Of a stretch of DNA of 64,000 nt, positions 36,861-48,600 are shown in pieces. The notes under the pieces are model-generated. The model was not told the DNA's origin, searched no databases, and saw only the letters and a list, made by a program, of their open reading frames with translations. Within the stretch, counting starts at the first letter, position 1; each line of letters begins with the position of its first letter. The position numbers and the translations under genes are program-made. The DNA comes from Pocillopora verrucosa (taxonomy: Eukaryota > Cnidaria > Anthozoa > Scleractinia > Pocilloporidae). The stretch is taken from the NCBI RefSeq assembly GCF_036669915.1, contig NC_089325.1:9549231-9613230 (forward strand), in the 5' to 3' direction.

Positions 36861-39800
36861 TCAAAAGAACAGTTTATCGTCAGGAACAAAATAGTTTCCA
36901 ACATCAATGTCGACTTTCTTTTTTCCTTCCTTAATGAGTTGCAGTTTGATGGTAGGTGCTACTTTCTCTGAGTTCCGTCCATTTTTATCTTTGGGGTAGC
37001 TCACTGTTAAGTGCAGGGAGCATCCGGGACTTATCAGCTCTCGCTCATGCGCAGCAGCAAGTTGATTGACAACTCTTCTTTCAACCTGTATCACAACCAA
37101 TAATTTTCGTAAGAGAATAATTCAAAGACCTGCTTCAGTTCTCGTTTGTTTCGGTATTTTTTTCAGATGGCAAATATTTAGGCGAGGGTCCTCCAACCTC
37201 GAATATGTTACTACACTACAAAGAAAGACTCCTTCTGCACTTGCCTACAGCCACTATCTATCGGTAAAACATTCTATTTTCAATGTCGATCATTTACCCT
37301 CCATTTCCATTACTTGTTATAAGAAAAAATTTTACGTTATTATCAATTTCTCATATGTTTGGCGTTAAATTGTATTAAAATAATGAAACGGCGAAGAGAA
37401 GAGAAAAAAACTGACAAAAAGCCGTCGGAAACGAGAGGTGTGAGTATTTTAGTGGAATGGGGGGGGGGAAGGCAAAATTACACCACATGGTAAAGTCGTG
37501 AACATAGAATCGATCATACTTCGTGTTTTATCGATCTCGCTCCGTAATGTACGTCGTAGCCATCAGCCAGTACATCCAAGACTTCTTTATCCCAAGTCAT
37601 GTGGATATCGTGTCGATTCAACGCCTGTATGCAAACAAAGAAGAAATTCAGCAGGGACTTAGATTGCTTCTCTAACAACTCCTCGAGATCATTTACAAAA
37701 GGTCACAGGAAAGCACATTACCGACCATTTTTGACCAGAAATCCAGCTCTTTCGTCACTAAGCTTAAAAGCTCTGGGCGTGAAAATGGCAGGAAGTAAAC
37801 CATCTCGTTGATACGACCCAGGAACTCGTCTCGTCTGAAGTGAAGCTGTCAATACGAAGAGAAACAAAAAGCTCTCGAGAACATGTTATGATAACTACCC
37901 TTAAGCTTTAACAAAAAAGAATACTCACGAATTCTCAAGACATCACTCATTTTTCTCAATTTCATAAACCCAGGTTTGTTGCAATTTATCGCTAAGGAAA
38001 TGTTTGCCACGTTTGTTGCAAGTTATCGCTAAAGGAATGTTTACCTTCAGAATAGGCTGGACCACTCTTTCTTTAAAATTTCTTGATATAGTAACCTTTT
38101 CGCTGACTTCATCACCTGAAAAGAAAAACAGTGAACTCCTGCCCATGCAACACGAGAACGCATACACATTGGAAAAAAAGAAAAAAACTTTTCTTCCTAA
38201 GACCAACTTTGTTTTCGCGTGTTTGTGTAAACTTTTTCCTCATTCCCTTCCCTTCTCCCTTTGTATTCCAGCCAGACTGGCAATTATTTCACGAGTAACT
38301 TGAACGAGGTGCAAATTTGTGGTTAGAAATGTTGCGCGTCTGTCCAAATTTATCCCGCATTTCGTCGTCCAACATTAACAAAATTTAAGCCTCCACAACA
38401 AAACGTACCTTCTTGTCTTTGCTCAGCAGCTAGTTTTGCTTCTTTTCTCAGCTCCAATGCGTGATTTGCTATTTCATCACTTGCAAGGTTTGAAGTCATC
38501 ACAAAAATTGCGTCTTTACATACAATCGTCTTCCCTTGTCCGTCCGTCAAACGACCCTGAATCAAAAACAGAGGTTTTTTCATCAAAACTCAATTACAAT
38601 GAAATAACAAAATGAAAAATTGTAAAACCTATAATGACTCAAATTAAAAAAATAAACAACAACAACAACTTTTTACTCAAATTTAAGTATAGACGCTACC
38701 TCGTCAAACAATTGGAGCATGACTGTTAAAACGTCCGGGTGGGCCTTATCCACCTAAAAAGACATTAAAAAATGAGATGAGCCCAGAGAAAAAGAAACCT
38801 CTAAAAAATTTGAGGATCACTTAAATTTCTCACCTCGTCAAATAACACTACAGCATTTGGACACTCCTTGAGTTTCTTTGTCAATTGTCCACCTTGATCA
38901 TGTCCAATGTAGCCTGGTGGTGCACCGATCATTTTCGCAACCTTGAAAGAAAGATGTTTAAGTCCCAGTTTGGACAGTTTCCCAGCGCGGGAAAATGTGA
39001 GTGACGAAGACGCGGTTGGTTTTAGTTTTGAATCTAATTGGTTGAGTGGGTGGGTTGTGTGACTTTTCTGGACCAATCACAGAGCAAAGCAAAACAAAAC
39101 CAAACAAAAGCAATTCCACTCTCAATTGAAAACTACTATGTAAAATAAGGTAGAGGCGTCGGTACCAGCCAAATTTTTCGACGGAATGGGCCCGATTTCT
39201 ACGTCTTACCACAACTCTGGGGAATCTTGAACTTTTTAAGGAAGAGAATTCTGCCCCCCATCTCTCCCCCCCCCCCCCTCTCTTAGCTGCCCGTATAAAC
39301 CTTATACCTTAGTTGTCTTTGTCAGAGGAAAGTTTTCTTTTTCAAAGATAGTAAAATGTTCTTTGATTTTTTCATTTAAATCAACTCTTACCTCATGCTT
39401 TTCTTGGTATTCAGACATGTCCAGTCTTATAAAACCCTGGGAGAGAGAAAGTGACTTTTAAAGACTTAAACAAAGTAATAACAAAATACAGTTTTAAAAA
39501 AACCTGCACTACCTTCTTGTTGTCTTTATGAAGATACCTAGCCACTTGTTTGGCAAGCTCTGTTTTTCCTACAGGGAGGAACAATCAGAGAGAATAATGA
39601 AACATGAATAGAAGTCTTTCCCTAACATTTAGAAACTTGAATGCAGGATCATACTGCACTAATAATGTAACTTTTTCAAATGCAGAGCTCCAGAAATCTG
39701 TTACAAACAAATCTGAGTAGAGTCCCAGTCATTAATAATGCAATATCAGATTGCCCATGTTTTATATGAGTAAACTCAAATGTATAAACTGAATCTTTGT

Positions 39801-42800
39801 TCTAAGAAAGCATATTTACCAATTCCTGAAGATCCAAGAAAGAGAAACACAAGGGGATGTTCCTCATCATACCAACCATTTTCTCTTCTACGAATTGCTG
39901 CAAACAAATGAAAACAGATTCAGAAGAATATTATTCCCAAATTTGCCAAACCATAGTCTTCCAAAACTGATTTTGTCACATAGAAAATCATACTTGCAGC
40001 AACTGTGAGAATGGCTCCTTCTTGTCCAACAATATTCTCTTTCAATCTCATCTCCAAAGGATAGCGCCGTCTTTCCTCAATCTCTTTCCTCTCTTTCTCT
40101 TTCACATACTGAAAAACAAGTTGTGTCATTTCAATCACAAAACACAGCTGCACTAACTGTTTTTTTTTTTTATTGAAATTTTGCCATCTTTAATATTGAC
40201 AATACAATTTTAAAAAATATGCAATACAAGCACAGCTCACAAAAATTTGAAGGATAGCTTCAAACAGACAGTAACATCTATTACCACATCCATTTTTTTC
40301 ATCAAGAATTCTTTAATCTTTACATTCCCAGCATATTCTACTGCTTGGTAGCCTGAGTTATCCTTAAGAGTTGGATCGGCTCCTATTGGCAATAAAAAAA
40401 ACAAACAAACAAACAAGCAAGAAGAAAAGCAAAATGTTATCATAAATAGTGAAAAGACCTCTTTTGATAAAACACAGCACTAACTATACACAACTTAGAC
40501 AGCAGCAGGGAGAATGTGTTCAAGTAATACAACATCCTTAGAGTGAAAAACTTAAACCTTTATACCCTAACATCAGTATGCATATTCTCCATACTGTTCT
40601 CTTTACAATTCCAAGGATGTTGACAAGGAGAATTTGTTTAACAATCAAGGACTTCTTCCTTTATTCTTGTAACCTTACTATGTGATTCAGGGGTGATATT
40701 GTAAGGAGAAATATCACACTATACAACATTAGGGGTCAAAGGCTAAAATAGATTGGTCCTGTGCATTAATAAAAGTAATCTTTATTAAAAACAACTCAAA
40801 AAAGTTACCAGCATTCACAAGGAGTTGAACACATTCAAGGCTATCACCAAGAGCTGCATAATGGAGTGGAGTGAAGCCACTGAAGTTAGCACTGCGATGG
40901 AGTCTGTCACTGAAGTCATCATCTCGCATCAATATCACTAAAACATTAATACTTAAAAAAATAAATTATGGGCACATTGTGAAAGAAAGGAAAGGTCCAG
41001 TAGCTAGCACACTGAGCTTCAGATTAAGAGTTTTGGGTACAAGCCATGGCAGGCTCACTGTGTTGCAATCTTCAGTAACAAACTTACCATAAATACTTCT
41101 CTCCACTCAGTAGCATTTACAGATAGGTACTCACAAAATCTCAAGGAAACCCTTAAAAAATTCTTAGGAGTAACTTGCGTTCTCTTACCATCAAAAGATC
41201 TCATGTGCTTCTTTTGAGCAGTTCGGAAAGCTGTGCTGAATTCATCTCTTGCATTGACATCAGCTCCCGCCTTTAGTAGAAGTGCCAAAGACCTTTAAAA
41301 GCAGGGAAATACAGCAAAATTTGTTGTGAAGAAAAGACATTTTACCATCGAAAACTCAAGATTTTAAAAATCCGATTCCTAAATATACAAGTACAAGAGT
41401 GATATACAAAAATGAAAAGAAAATTAGCTAGTATATAAACTAATAAACACAAAAGACATACACAAAACTGTATAAACTAAAATTATGTAGATTCCAAGTT
41501 TGCAGCATGTCACCAAGAGAGTTCTTTGAATGAAGTATTTTAATTGCACAGAGTATGGTAACTACAGTACACAAGTCAAAAGAATTTACCATTGAGAAAA
41601 GGAATAACAGAAGATAAAAGAGAATAGAAGAGAGTAAGGTTGGGAGAGTGGGAGACAAATAAAAAAATAAAAGAATTCATGCAACAAACAGTTACCTCTC
41701 ACTACCATTAAAAGCTGCAGTATGAAGTGGAGTCCATCCCAGCTGATGCTTTTGATTTACATTCTGACCTTGATTGATCAGTCTGATGACAGGAAGTGGA
41801 TGGAAACAAGTCAAGGAAAAAACAACAAATAAATTGTCTATGACTTTTGATTCACCCTGGATTATGTCATGTATATGTTGCAGTTCAGTTTTTTTCTGTG
41901 GTTTAAAATTTTTCAAACAAGTTTGATACATAATATTATATACCTTTGTTTTAGGTAATGAATTAAGACAAAAGAAACTAGAATCAACATAGCTACAGAA
42001 ATTTAAACAAGAAATCATTAAAAACACAGCTCATGCAATAGACTGTGCTTTCTATCAATTTACCAGTGTAATAACCCATGCACTTTTCAAGTGTTCTCTC
42101 ATCATTCTAGGTGGGTTATTACACCAGTAAACCAATAGAAAGTGCAATCTATTGCATTTCTAAAATAAACTTCAATTTTTTGTGGATTTTTGACCAATCA
42201 GGCCGCTCGTAGTATCTCTTTTATTTTATAAAACATCATAAACAAACAACCAAGCACAAGAAATTCCATTAAGGCCACCTACCTTTGGAGTTCATTGGTG
42301 TCGTTATGTTTGGCTAATCTGCACATTCTCTCAGAAACACCTGGAGAAGCAAATTCATTTTTTTAAGAAAAATTATATACTATAATTGACTTTTAGAAGA
42401 ATAATTGCTAACCAGGAGGTGTCACATGCTTAAGACACAACACATTTAATTCGTGCACAAAGAACTATCAAATTATCAACAAGCATCTGAACTCAATTGA
42501 GCAATCGATAAATAAAAAAAGATATCAACATCGAATACTAAATCAGTAAAAAGTGGCAATCAACCGAAAATGAAATATATTAGATTTTTTGCAGGAATTA
42601 TAACATCTTGATAATATCCATAACATCAATCACTAATAATATTTCGTCTTGGTACGGCTTATAATAATAACATACTCCATCACGTAAAAATCTTAGGATA
42701 AAGGTTCCCATACTTATGGAATTTAGTTTGAATCAGGCAGAACAAAATCGCGTTGATCTCAATCGTACCTGAGCTCATACAAAGAGTAATTCCTCCACAG

Positions 42801-42994
42801 AGCATACCAGCGGTTGATCCCGCTACAACTCTCCATTGTAAGCTCTTTTTGGAAGGAAGAAAGAGCCTCCACCATCTCGATAGATTTCCTGAGCTTAACC
42901 TTAAGATCACTGTCGTGAAGGTATGGCTTTTAAGAAAATCTATCACAGATGAACGCGACAATTTTCCTCGGAGAAGACGAATTGTTGCCGCCAT
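36861..42994 (-). CDS. CLPB: CLPB (SKD3) mitochondrial ankyrin/AAA+ disaggregase, intact copy 1
   Basis: Seventeen exons: 42994-42769, 42340-42283, 41782-41696, 41292-41189, 40937-40809, 40382-40285, 40108-39994, 39897-39820, 39568-39513, 39436-39392, 38941-38834, 38753-38700, 38556-38409, 38115-38045, 37845-37726, 37624-37520, 37085-36861. Total 1827 nt, 608 residues, all phases consistent. Order: an Arg-rich mitochondrial leader and a hydrophobic segment (about 55-75), ankyrin repeats ([24 protein letters not shown]), a charged linker ([27 protein letters not shown]), then an AAA+ domain with Walker A GSSGIGKT (about 293-300), pore loop [13 protein letters not shown], Walker B VVLFDE (about 363-368), sensor 1 MTSN and sensor 2 GAR (about 529), then the ClpB D2 small domain. 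Human CLPB keeps intermembrane-space proteins soluble. Some borders, especially around exons 2-5, are inferred from homology. Confidence 0.92.
42033..42157. mobile_element. Short MITE-like palindrome in a CLPB intron
   Basis: About 125 bp. Its two ends are inverted copies of about 45 bp: the left begins ATGCAATAGACTGTGCTTTC, and the right, read on the other strand, begins ATGCAATAGATTGCACTTTC; both continue into GTGTAATAACCC. The small non-coding loop fits a miniature inverted-repeat element. The corresponding segment is absent from CLPB copies 2 and 3 because of a larger deletion there. Confidence 0.75.
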
Positions 42995-43205
42995 GTTGTT
43001 GTCTGACGTAATCCTGCCGGAACCGTGAGGGCATGAGCTTAACTAGTCCCAGTGCACCTCATCTATTATCAGCTGAAAACGAAGATGGCGGACAGGAAGC
43101 GGTAGCTTACATAGATCGAGGGTTCTTTTAAGGAGTTTGGTATTTCGTGACCGCTGTACAAATTTAGTAACTTATCGATAAATTTATACGAGATTCTTAA
43201 AAACA
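42995..43205. promoter_or_regulatory. Bidirectional promoter, CLPB / VMA21
   Basis: 211 bp between divergent start codons, with no TATA box. It includes AAGATGGCGGACAGG near 43082, resembling the AAGATGGCGGC motif (YY1 core) common in metazoan housekeeping promoters. Confidence 0.6.
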
Positions 43206-44715
43206 ATGAATGTATCTGATAGTCAAGGACAACCTTTAGGGTGAGTTTCATCAGTCTTGTAATTGTCAAAGTGCAAGAGAGCTTTGTTGTTGTATCAGAT
43301 AAATACGTATGAATGACTGTACCTCTACAAAAAGTGATTTTTCCTTTGCCTTAGAAATGAGATTCGTGAGTCATAATTTTTGGATGGTGGAACGGGGCTT
43401 TTAAAGAGTTTTTGTGACTCACCAATAATAACTGTCAGGCTGATTGACGTAATTCGTTATTGTTTGACTGACTTATTTTCTGATCAGTTGATTGATTGTT
43501 TCTTTGATTTCCTAGGTGTCTGACTGATTGTAAGGTGCTATGAATGAATGACTGATTGATTAATTGAATGATTGACTGATTCAGTGATTGATTGACTTAC
43601 TGACTTGCTGATTAGGTGACTGACTGATTGATTGATGATTGGACATCAATGGACCAAGCAAGAATTGGCCAACAGACTAACTTACAAATAGACCAAATGA
43701 TTGATTGAGTGGCTTACTGACTGATTGATTGATTGATTGATTGATTTACAGGCCTCGTGAGAAGTCAGTTCTAATAACTCTTTTGAAGTTTACCTTAGCC
43801 ATGATTTTGTTACCAATCTCCTGCTTTTTCCTTTCCAAGAAAATCTTCTTTGAAGGTAACCATATTATTTTTGGTACAAAAGCTACAGAAGTTTTCCTTA
43901 ATTTCCCCTTCCACTCCCAATGTTTAAATAGTAATTTTCCCAAATTTCACATTTTTCCCTACATATTTCTTGCAGTTTTTGTCCTAGGAATTTGTTTTTC
44001 CACTAAACAATTATCTCCTATTTGATATTTTTCTTTATTATCACCAATTGTCAGCCCAATAGTGCATTGTTATTGTAAAGTATTGTCATGTGGTGTTGAA
44101 GCATACAGAAATATCACCAAGCTCTGCCTTGGGTGTCAGTATTGATATCCTCTCAATGATAATTAATCCTTACACCCCTAAGAGTGATGACCATCTAATA
44201 TCACACCTGAATCACTCATGCAGGTCTTGAGAATAGAGGAAATGATCACCAACTAAGGAAGCTCTTGAATGTTAAACAAATCCTCCCTGTCAGCACCTTA
44301 GGGGATGTATAGAGAACAGTATGGAGAATATACATACTGATGTTAGGGTGTAGAGGGTTAAAAATAAACAGAAAAATAAAGTCCATTATTTTAGCTTAAA
44401 AAAAATATAGTAAGAGAAATTTTAACTCTTTCTCCAGGCTGATAGTCTTTCTCATCCAGTTTTGTAGAACCTGCATAGTAGAATAGGTTACACTTGTTGT
44501 AACCATTACACTACATGTTATTTTAACTCAAGGTAGAAAGCTACTTTAGTGATATCACTCCTACTCTCCTGTATTTTTCAGATATACTGGGTTATCCAAA
44601 TGGTGCAATGGGTGCAGCAGGAGTAACTGTGATAGTTATTCATATTATTGTTGGTTTTTACATCTGGGTGGCTATACAAGAAGAAAAAGAACCAGCACCA
44701 ATAAAACAAGATTAG
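43206..44715 (+). CDS. VMA21: VMA21-like V-ATPase assembly factor
   Basis: Three exons: 43206-43240, 43752-43855 and 44582-44715, giving 273 nt and 90 residues. The protein has two transmembrane helices, the first around TLLKFTLAMILLPISCFF and the second around GVTVIVIHIIVGFYIWVA. They are separated by KKIFFEGDILGYPNG, which matches the KSYIFEG...GMSN loop of animal VMA21, and the C-terminus ends KQD as in human. VMA21 is an endoplasmic reticulum membrane chaperone for assembly of the proton-ATPase V0 sector. Identification rests on topology, length and these short matches. Confidence 0.8.
43536..43748. repeat. Imperfect TGAT/TGAC tetranucleotide repeat
   Basis: Long run of TTGATTGATTGACTGA-type units in VMA21 intron 1, ending in perfect (TTGA)n just before the exon 2 acceptor. 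A simple microsatellite, likely length-polymorphic. Confidence 0.85.
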
Positions 44716-45186
44716 AAAAAGATGAGAATGATGTGTTTGCCACTCAACAACAATGAACACAAAATGTGTACCTCACCAGATAGATGGGAAAATGTCTGAA
44801 GTCCAAGGCAAAGCAAGAAAAGGAAACCGGGTTTAAATTAAAGCGAGCATACCTGTTATGTATGTTGTGGCTTTGGTTAAAAAATTTCCAATCCAAGACA
44901 GAGGAAAACAAAATCAAACAAAATCAAAACAATATTATAATTGTGGTAATATACAAAAATAGCTCCTGTTGTACTCATTTTACACAAATTTCACTGCAAT
45001 GTCAATAAATGACAAGCATAACCATGACAGAAAGACCAAAATGGTATAAATATCTACAGTTAGTCTTGAATCCTCAAGACCAAGTGTCTTCAAATTCATT
45101 TCCGTTCCTGGGTCGATTGTTGCTTGCTTTCTCTTCTTCAACAGAACGGTTTATCTTCAGGAACAAAATAGTTTCCAACATCAATG
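44716..45186. other. VMA21 3' flank and start of the second CLPB duplicate
   Basis: Homology to the CLPB 3' flank (about 36775-36900) begins near 45055 and includes the displaced last codons of the ancestral CLPB terminal exon at about 45143-45186. No independent gene. Confidence 0.6.
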
Positions 45187-45673
45187 CAGGGCATGAAATT
45201 GATTTTTTTCCTGAAAGCCACTTGGCTCCTAAATTTTTCAAAGTGGTACCCAATTCAAAAAAAGTTGATTGCCATTTTTAAAGACAAACAAACCCTTTCT
45301 TTACGCTGTCAGCGTCCTAGATAGAACCTCCAAAATGAAGTTAGGAAAAAGATCTTTTATGTGCCACAAAGTGGACTCTAGGATGGATGATATACAACCT
45401 TTAAGCTCACCTAAATCCAAAATGGTGTCTAGTCAGCGATTGAGATGCATGTGCTGTGTTTTGGAAACAAACTTAAAGAGGAAGTTTGCTGCGGATTTAC
45501 TTTTGCAAATCTTTTTAGCTCATTATATCTTTAGGTAAGGTTATGATGAAGCATTCTAGTTGCCAGTTTGGTGCCTAATTTTCAGGATTTGGTCACCAGA
45601 GAGAAAAATTTAGTCGCCAAAGAGAAAAATTTATTCTCATTGGCACCTGTATTAGGTGCAATTTCATGCCCTG
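45187..45673. mobile_element. 487-bp terminal-inverted-repeat element inserted in the CLPB copy 2 last exon
   Basis: Perfect 15-bp inverted ends: CAGGGCATGAAATTG at 45187 and its reverse complement ending at 45673. On both sides the CLPB terminal exon is recognisable, with the final codons stranded at 45143-45186 and the rest at 45674-45821. The CAGGG end resembles hAT elements, but no clear 8-bp target duplication is visible and about 17 bp of exon are missing at the junction. No transposase, so it is non-autonomous. Confidence 0.75.
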
Positions 45674-48600
45674 CTTCCGTAATGTGTTGCAGTTTGATGG
45701 TAGGAGCTACTTCCTCTGAGTTATCTTTGGGGCGGCTCACTGTTAAGTGCAGGGTGCATCCGGAACTTATCAACTCTTGCTCATGCTCAGCAGCAAGTTG
45801 ATTGACAATTCTTCTTTCAACCTGTATCACAACCAATAATTTCTGCATGAGAAGAATTCATAAACCTGATTCAGTTCTCCTTTTTTTGGTATTTTACTCA
45901 AATAACAAACATTTAGGTGAGGTTCCTTCGACTATGAATATGTTACCACACTACAAAGAAAGACTTTCTGCACTTGCCAACAGCCACAGCATTTCGTTCA
46001 ATTTCAGACTGTGTTACCAGCATTTCCACTATTTGCCAGCAACACATTCTCCTTTCAACGGTGATTATTTTCCCCTCCATTTCATTGTTTTAGTGCTAGT
46101 CATATAAAAAAGTTTCGTGTTATTTTCAATTTCTCATAAGGTTGGCATTGAATTGTATTAAAACACTTCAGTGAAGAGGAGAGAAAAAAACTGACAAAAA
46201 GCCGTCAAAATCAAGAGGTGTGAGTATTTTAGTGGAGGAGGGGAGGGTGAAATTACACCACAAGGTAAAGTAGTAAACACAGAATCGATCATACTTCGTG
46301 TTTTATCGATCTCACTCCGTAATGTATGTTGTAGCCATCAGCCAGTACATCCAAGACTTCTTTATCCCAACTCATGTGGATATCATGTCGATTCAATGCC
46401 TGGATTCAAACAAAGAAGAAATTGGGCACAGACTTAGATTACTTCTTTAACAACTGCTCGAGATAATTCAAGGTTACAGGAGAGCACATTACAGACCATT
46501 TCTGACAAGAAATCCAGCTCTTTCTTCACTAAGCTTAAAAGCTCTGGCTGTGAAAATGGTAGGAAGTAAACTATCTCATTGATGCGACCCAGGAACTCGT
46601 CTCGTCCGAAGTGAGCCTGGTGATACGAAGAGAAACAAAAAGCTATTGGGAACATATTATGACAACTACCCTTTAGCTTTAACAAAAAAGAACCAATTCT
46701 CAAGACATCACTTATTTTTCTTAACTTTATAGACCCAGGTTTGTTTCAATTTATTGCCAAAGAAATGTTTACCAGGTTTGCTGTAATTTATCGCCAAAGG
46801 GATGTTTACCTTCAGAATAGGCTGGACCACTCTTTCTTTAAACTTTCTTGATATAGTAACCTTTTCGCTTACTTCACCACCTGAAAAGAAAAACAGTGAA
46901 CTCCAGCCCATGCAACACAAGGACACATACACATTGGAAAAAAAGAACAAACTTTTCTTCCCAAAGAAACTTGTTTAAGTGTGTTTGTGTTAACTTTATC
47001 CCCATTCCCCTCCCTTCTTCTTTTGTATTCCAGCCAGACTGGCTATTATTTCACAAGTAACTGGAATGAAGTACAAATCTGTATTATGAAATATTGCACG
47101 TCTTTCCAAATTTATCCTGCATTTCACCGCCCAGCATTAGCAAAATTTAAGCCTCCACAACAAAACTCACCTTCTTGTCTTTGTTCAGCAGCTAGTTTTG
47201 CTTCTCTTCTCAGTTCCAATACATGATTTGCTATTTCTTCACTAGCAAGGTTTGAAGTCATCACGAAAATGGCATCTTTGCATACAATCGTCTTCCCCTG
47301 TCCGTCTGTCAAACGACCCTGAATCAAAAAAAGAGATTTTTTTTTTCATCAAAACTTAAAAAGAAAGAAAACAACAAAACAACAAAATGAAAAATTTTAT
47401 AACCTATTATGACTCAAATTGGAAAAAAAAAAAAACAATCTTCATTCAAATTTAAGTATAGATGCTACCTCATCAAACAACTGGAGCATGACTGTTAAAA
47501 TGTCTGGGTGGGCCTTATCCACCTAAAAAGACATTAAAAAATGAGATGAGCCCAGAAATTTTAGTCACCAAAAAAAAGTCTATGAAAATTGAGGATTGTT
47601 AATTTCTTACCTCATCAAATAACACAACAGCATTTGGACACTCCTTGAGTTTCTTTGTCAATTGTCCACCTTCATCATGTCCAGTGTAACCTGGTGGTGC
47701 ACCAATCATTTTTGCAACCTTGAAAGAACAATGTTTAAATTCCAGTTTAAGGGCTCTTCATTTGAGTGTAATATCAAGACCAAAGCAAGCACCACAGCCA
47801 ATAAAAACAAAGGAAAATATCACAACGAGCCAATGGGAATTGAGAGTAATAACAAGCACACTGCTTGAGGCATAGAAGAATGTGAGAGATGAAGACGCAG
47901 TTGATTTTAGTTTTGAATATTATTGGTTTAGCAGGTGGTGTGACCTCTTGGGACCAATCACAGAGTGAAGTAAAACAAAATAAAACAAAACCAATTCAAC
48001 CCTGGCTTGATTTCCACCCTCAATTGAAAATTTCTGTGTAAGATAAAGTAGAGGTGTCAGTATCAGCCAAAGTTTTCGACAGAATGGGCCCGATTTCTAT
48101 GTCTTACCACAACTCTGGGGAATCCTGAAATTTTTAAGGAAGAGAATTCTGCCCCCCATCTTCCCCCCCCCCTCCCCTTAGCTGCCCATATAACCCTTAT
48201 ACCTTAGTTGTCTTCGTCAAAGGAGTTTTCTTTTTTCTAAGATAGTAAAACAATGGATGGAAGTCTTAAACGTTCTTTAAGTTTCTCATTTGAATCAACT
48301 CTTACCTCGTGTTTCTCTTGGTATTCAGACATGTCCAGTCTTATAAAACCCTGGGAGAAAGAACGACAACAGGCAGTGACTTTTACAGAATTTAACAAAG
48401 TGATAAAATTAAATTTTTAAAAAAATCCTGTATTACCTTCTTGTTGCCTTTTTGAAGATACCTAGCCACTTGTTTGGCAAGCTCTGTTTTTCCTACAGGG
48501 AAGAACAATCAGAGAGAATAATGATACACGAATAGAAGTCTTTCCCTACAACTTAGAAACTTGAATGCAGGATCATACTGCATTAATAATGTAACTTTTT

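Noticed and set aside
39267..39280. Poly-C tracts in CLPB introns (also about 48165 and 62810) as regulatory elements
   Set aside because: They occur at the same place in duplicated introns and are simple homopolymer runs; no evidence of function.
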